From contig NZ_CP047020.1 of NCBI RefSeq assembly GCF_009796285.1, positions 7,626,001 through 7,690,000 of the forward strand: DNA of 64,000 bases, written 5' to 3'. Shown here piece by piece: positions 61,069-64,000 of this stretch (positions are counted from its first letter, which is position 1; each line of letters begins with the position of its first letter). Origin of the DNA: Streptomyces broussonetiae. Its GTDB lineage: Bacteria; Actinomycetota; Actinomycetes; Streptomycetales; Streptomycetaceae. The position numbers were made by a program, and so were the translations under genes. The notes below the pieces were generated by a model. It was not told where the DNA came from and ran no database searches. It saw only the letters and a list, made by a program, of their open reading frames with translations.

Positions 61069-61956
61069 TCAATTGACGGAGGGGTGCGGTGGATTGCGAT
61101 CGCGGGACAGGAGCTGCTCGCGGATCTGTCTGGCGCGCCGTGGCCCGATGCGCAGATCGGTGCGCAGCCGCCAGACGCTGACGGGCTTCCCTGTGGTGGC
61201 GAGGGAAGCATCGTGCAGCGCGACGGCTCGTGGCCACACATCGGCGTCTGGTGCCGTGTCATCGGTTCGTGGGGGACCGGGTGCCAGCAGGGGATGATGG
61301 CGCGTGTCGTCGCCCGTGTGGGGCTGGGCATGAGCGGTTTCCGCGGCGGCAGCGGTGTTGGCTGAGGCGGGTGAGGAGCTGGTTCGGTTCCTTGGGTGCG
61401 AGACGGTCGGCGCCTCGGGACGGCTCTTGCCGGGATCGGTGCTGTCAGGGCGCGATCGGGATGTGCTGCGGGTGGGCAGGCACTGCTGCTCGGGCGGATC
61501 GGCACTCGTGATCCGGTCCATGAGGTCGGTGACGGTCCGTCGGTAGGCGGCGATCGTTTCGGTCAGGGCGATCAGGAGCAGAGCCGGGGTCAGGTGCAGG
61601 AGGACGGCTGCCGGATCGGCCTGGTGGGGTAAGCCGATCTGTCCGTCGGGCCACAGGCTCTCCCAGGAGTTCATGAGAGCGGCGGTGCATCCGGCACTCC
61701 AGCGCAGAGCGGTCGACCAGGCCGGCGGGCGGATCCCCCAGGAGGCCAGGCGCGCGTCCACGTACAGGACTCCGGCCAGGGCCGTGCCGATCATCGGGTC
61801 GAGGAGGATGGCGATGGGCAGCGGGACGTTCCGGCTCGTGGCGAAGCGGGTGACGTTGACGGTGGTGAAGACCAGGGCGAGGAGTCCGACCGCGCACAGG
61901 ACCCAGGTCATGGTGCGTAGCAGGCCGACGGCTTCGCGGGCCGCGATCTGCTTCAC
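61069..61956 (-). CDS. DUF2637-like membrane protein with C-terminal HTH-like tail
   Basis: 295 residues from the GTG at 61956 (GCGAGG about 9 bases upstream), overlapping the upstream stop (GTGA). It has four TM helices in the first ~150 residues (MTWVLCAVGLLALVFTTVNVTRF, IAILLDPMIGTALAGVLYVDARLASWGI, LHLTPALLLIALTETIAAY). A long polar linker leads to a C-terminal PVSVWRLRTDLRIGPRRARQIREQLL. This layout matches DUF2637/Spd-like proteins of Streptomyces plasmids that help plasmid spread, with an HTH-like end. Membrane topology in/out is not certain. Confidence 0.72.
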   Translation of the reverse strand: MKQIAAREAVGLLRTMTWVLCAVGLLALVFTTVNVTRFATSRNVPLPIAILLDPMIGTALAGVLYVDARLASWGIRPPAWSTALRWSAGCTAALMNSWESLWPDGQIGLPHQADPAAVLLHLTPALLLIALTETIAAYRRTVTDLMDRITSADPPEQQCLPTRSTSRSRPDSTDPGKSRPEAPTVSHPRNRTSSSPASANTAAAAETAHAQPHTGDDTRHHPLLAPGPPRTDDTAPDADVWPRAVALHDASLATTGKPVSVWRLRTDLRIGPRRARQIREQLLSRDRNPPHPSVN

Positions 61957-62891
61957 CGGGCCTCGCTTCTTCGCAGTGAAGGCCGTGTCGCGCCTTGAAA
62001 GGTGGGGGAGTCGGTGCGGGCGGGGCCTTGGCGTACGACGGCTCCGGGGTGTGGGGCGTCGATGGCCTGCCCGGCGCCGGTGTAGAGGGCGACGTGGGTG
62101 ATGGCGCGGGGGCTGTTGCCGAAGAACAGCAGGTCGCCCGGGAGTAGTTGCGTGCCCTGGGGAAGACGGGGGCCGGCGTCGTACTGGCCTTGTGCGACGC
62201 GTGGGATGCTGATGCTGGCGGCATGGTAGGCGGCCTGGGTCAGGCCGGAGCAGTCGAAACCACCGTCGGCTGGGCCGTCTCCTCCCCATACGTAGGGGGC
62301 GCCGAGCTGGGCGCGGGCGAAGGTAATCGCCTTGGCGGCAGCTTCTGTTGGGGTGGGGGCTGCGGCCTCGTATCTGCGGGCGATGTTGAGGACCTGGTTC
62401 ACGTAGGCGTCGGAGTGGTTGTAACTCCAGATGGCGTGCCGCAGGTTTTTGCCGTTCTTCGCGCCGTTGGCGCACAGCAGCCGGGCGGCGGCATAGACGG
62501 CGTCGACCGGGTCCCACGGCGTGAGTGGCTTCTTGCCACCCGCCGGCACCGGGTTGGCGTATGCCTGGAAGGTGGACGGCAGGAACTGCATCGGTCCGAC
62601 GGCGCCTGCCGAGGAGACCATGCCCGGGTTGCGGGCGTGGTCGGTCTCGACCTTGCCGATCGCGGCGAGGATCGTCCAGGACAGGCCCGGGCACTCGGGG
62701 GCGGCGCGCTGGTAGAGGGCGAGCATGTATGCGGGGATGTCCGCCAGCGCCTGTTTGCTCGGTGAGGCTGCCACGCTGCCGCCGGAGGACAGACCGCCCA
62801 GCAGGGCGGCGATGGCGAGAGCGGGCAGCATCGGCAGGGCCAGGACCGCGCAGCCGACGCCTGTGGCGGTCTTGGCGAACAGGGAACTCAC
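61953..62891 (-). CDS. Bifunctional lytic transglycosylase / NlpC-P60 (C40) peptidase
   Basis: 312 residues from the GTG at 62891, overlapping the upstream stop. An N-terminal TM anchor (TGVGCAVLALPMLPALAIAALLGGL) is followed by a lysozyme-like transglycosylase (about 50-170, ILAAIGKVETDHARNPGMVSSAGAVGPMQFLPSTF) and NlpC/P60 (about 200-300, FDCSGLTQAAYHAA with catalytic Cys, THVALYTG with His). Enzymes of this double type cut peptidoglycan locally for conjugative secretion machines in Gram-positive elements. It supports the conjugative nature of this segment. Confidence 0.9.
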   Translation of the reverse strand: MSSLFAKTATGVGCAVLALPMLPALAIAALLGGLSSGGSVAASPSKQALADIPAYMLALYQRAAPECPGLSWTILAAIGKVETDHARNPGMVSSAGAVGPMQFLPSTFQAYANPVPAGGKKPLTPWDPVDAVYAAARLLCANGAKNGKNLRHAIWSYNHSDAYVNQVLNIARRYEAAAPTPTEAAAKAITFARAQLGAPYVWGGDGPADGGFDCSGLTQAAYHAASISIPRVAQGQYDAGPRLPQGTQLLPGDLLFFGNSPRAITHVALYTGAGQAIDAPHPGAVVRQGPARTDSPTFQGATRPSLRRSEAR

Positions 62892-63877
62892 GCCGCTGCC
62901 TCGGGTGCCGGTGGGAGCGGGGGCACCGGGAGGGTGAGGGCGGTGTCGGCGTCGGTCGGTTCCAGTTCGGCAGCCGGACCGGTGCCCGGCCAGCGGGCAG
63001 CGAGGTTGGTGAGGGTGGTGCGGCGGGTGTCTCCGGGACCGAGCGGGCTCCACCAGGGGCCCCAGGGCTCGGTGGTGGTGAAGTCTGTGGACGAGGTCGC
63101 GACGTGCAGGCCCAGTTCCCGTGCGGGGGTGGTGAGTCGGCGCCGCAGCCCTTGGTCGCGGGTGGCGGTGCGGGTGTGGATGAGCAGGGCCGGCCGGGCG
63201 CCGGCTGTCGTGGCGAAGGCGGCGTAGCCGACGAGTTTGGCCTCGACGCGTGCGAGGGTCTGGCTGCCGGTGTCGTATTCGAGGAAGAACGGCAGCAGGT
63301 GCTTGCCGTCGCGCCAGTGCGCGTAGGCGTCGGGACGGACGAGGTCGCCCCAGCGGCGGGCGCAGGAGCGTTCGGACAGCCAGAGCGGGAGGCCGGTTTC
63401 CGGGGTGGTGCGGCCGTGGGCGGCGAGGTGGGTGAGGAGTTCGTTGACGCCGAGGTCGTGGCCGAGGGAGGGGGAGTAGGCGATGCGGCCGGTGTGGCTG
63501 GGGCGCCAGCCGAGGCCGGCGAGGTCGCAGCCGGCGTGGGCGGCGAGGACGGCGGCGCCGGCGGGACCGAGAGTGTAGTGCTCGGGGGCGGAGCCGGTCT
63601 GGGTCAGGGGACGGAAGGAGTCGAGCACGGCGTGCTGGTGCAGGGTGCGCAGGCGGCGCTGGGCGGAGCGCAAGGAGGTGTAGGCGAGTGCGGCGATCTG
63701 GTGGGTGGTCAGGACACGGTGTTCGTGGAGCATCCGTGTCAGCCAGAGGTCGCGGGCGGTGAGGGTGCGGGAGAGCGCGGCGACGTCGGTGTGCCGGACC
63801 GGGCGTGGACGCGTGGTGGCGGTACGGGCGGTGTAACGGGAGCCGGGGCCCACGGCGGGGCGGGGCAGTGCGGACAT
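62888..63877 (-). CDS. Replication-relaxation family protein
   Basis: 329 residues, ATG at 63877. The N-terminal wHTH is LTARDLWLTRMLHEHRVLTTHQIAALAYTSLRSAQRRLRTLHQHAVLDSFRP. A central PD-(D/E)xK-like or relaxase-like region follows (LGHDLGVNELLTHLAAHGR, VRPDAYAHWRDGKHLLPFFLEYDTGSQTLARVEAKLVGY, with E-Y-D-T-G as the best-conserved part). These are typical of 'replication-relaxation' proteins on actinomycete plasmids and ICEs. Mechanism in DNA processing is presumed. It overlaps the next gene by GTGA. Confidence 0.85.
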   Translation of the reverse strand: MSALPRPAVGPGSRYTARTATTRPRPVRHTDVAALSRTLTARDLWLTRMLHEHRVLTTHQIAALAYTSLRSAQRRLRTLHQHAVLDSFRPLTQTGSAPEHYTLGPAGAAVLAAHAGCDLAGLGWRPSHTGRIAYSPSLGHDLGVNELLTHLAAHGRTTPETGLPLWLSERSCARRWGDLVRPDAYAHWRDGKHLLPFFLEYDTGSQTLARVEAKLVGYAAFATTAGARPALLIHTRTATRDQGLRRRLTTPARELGLHVATSSTDFTTTEPWGPWWSPLGPGDTRRTTLTNLAARWPGTGPAAELEPTDADTALTLPVPPLPPAPEAAA

Positions 63878-63925
63878 GACAGATCACCACCGGAAGGAGA
63901 CGGAGAACAGGAGTGAGGGTGTGGA

Positions 63926-64000
63926 TCAGGGGCGTGTGGCCGGGCGCGGGCCGGTGCGCCCGCCGGCTGCCGCCCGCAGGTCCTTGGCCCGGCCGGGCAT
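63926..64000 (-). CDS. C-terminal end of an upstream operon gene (partial)
   Basis: On the minus strand, the last 24 codons before a TGA (63926-63928) read PGRAKDLRAAAGGRTGPRPATRP. The frame stays open to the window edge. The tail is basic and Pro/Arg-rich, as often found at the ends of conjugation ATPases or coupling proteins, but the protein cannot be named from this piece. Confidence 0.4.
   Translation of the reverse strand: MPGRAKDLRAAAGGRTGPRPATRP

Noticed and set aside
61953..63890. 645-codon frame including the NlpC-P60 protein
   Set aside because: The first half overlaps the replication-relaxation gene out of frame. The real start is the GTG at 62891, coupled to that gene's stop.

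Overview
The window is high-GC DNA from an actinomycete, almost certainly a Streptomyces. The signs are dense GTG/TTG starts with GGAGG-type ribosome sites, four-base stop/start overlaps, rare TTA (bldA-type) codons, SsgA-like sporulation proteins, SpoIIE-type phosphatase and HATPase regulators, and a BTAD regulator. Several decayed insertion sequences and broken genes mark it as an accessory or subtelomeric-like region. No rRNA, tRNA, CRISPR array or integrase was seen.

Layout. (1) 1-3370: a tightly coupled three-gene operon of a NACHT NTPase with a C-terminal FGE/lectin-like domain (5' end cut by the window), a small cold-shock-like protein and a two-TM CorA-like protein. It looks like an NLR-type conflict or defence operon and is followed by a RecD2-type helicase. 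(2) 6.1-10.2 kb: transposase debris, a TPR regulator with a GNAT enzyme, and a divergent trio of an unknown protein, a HATPase and a Cys-rich membrane protein. (3) 10.6-13.9 kb: a translationally coupled cassette of a kinase-like protein, a frameshifted lactate/malate dehydrogenase-like gene and an HprK-like P-loop protein. (4) 14.2-14.8 kb: a small membrane protein and a HATPase, ended by a strong hairpin. (5) 15.1-25.7 kb: a complete-looking Tad/Flp pilus operon (lipoprotein, secreted protein, CpaB/SAF, CpaE-like, TadA/CpaF, TadB, TadC, Flp-like pilin, three TadE/TadG-type pseudopilins), ending with a LysM-BTAD fusion. Two of its genes carry TTA codons.

(6) 25.7-39.2 kb: thioredoxin plus DUF4395, then a catabolic/detoxification region with an alpha/beta hydrolase, TetR, zinc alcohol dehydrogenase, a self-sufficient CYP102-type P450 (BM3-like), a divergent TetR, a DHA2 MFS exporter, another TetR, IclR and an amidohydrolase. 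The TetR/P450 divergent promoter carries four copies of a CCRTAC-centre-GTAYGG palindrome. Two more copies lie 9 kb away, upstream of a ferredoxin followed by wrecked reductase and P450 pieces, so one regulator may link both loci. (7) 39.2-46.9 kb: two SsgA-like paralogues flanking a NIPSNAP protein and an IS110 fragment, a Trp/His-rich secreted protein, the ferredoxin remnant locus, a TetR and a PAS-PAS-GAF-PP2C-HATPase phosphatase. (8) 47.0-51.4 kb: ISL3 and ISAs1 remnants, a Trypco2/membrane-anchored trypsin pair (another conflict-type module) and a nearly complete but frameshifted ISAs1 element.

(9) 51.4-64 kb: a plasmid- or ICE-like segment. A repeat-rich leader precedes a wHTH-MoxR ATPase, a metallopeptidase-like VWA protein and small hypothetical genes. 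An IS21 element with a nonsense codon in istA follows, then a frameshifted DUF3883 remnant. On the minus strand is an operon reading into the window from its right edge: a partial protein, a replication-relaxation protein, a lytic transglycosylase/NlpC-P60 hydrolase, a DUF2637-like membrane protein and a double-wHTH protein ending at a perfect 18-bp hairpin. The last three resemble conjugative/replication genes of actinomycete elements.
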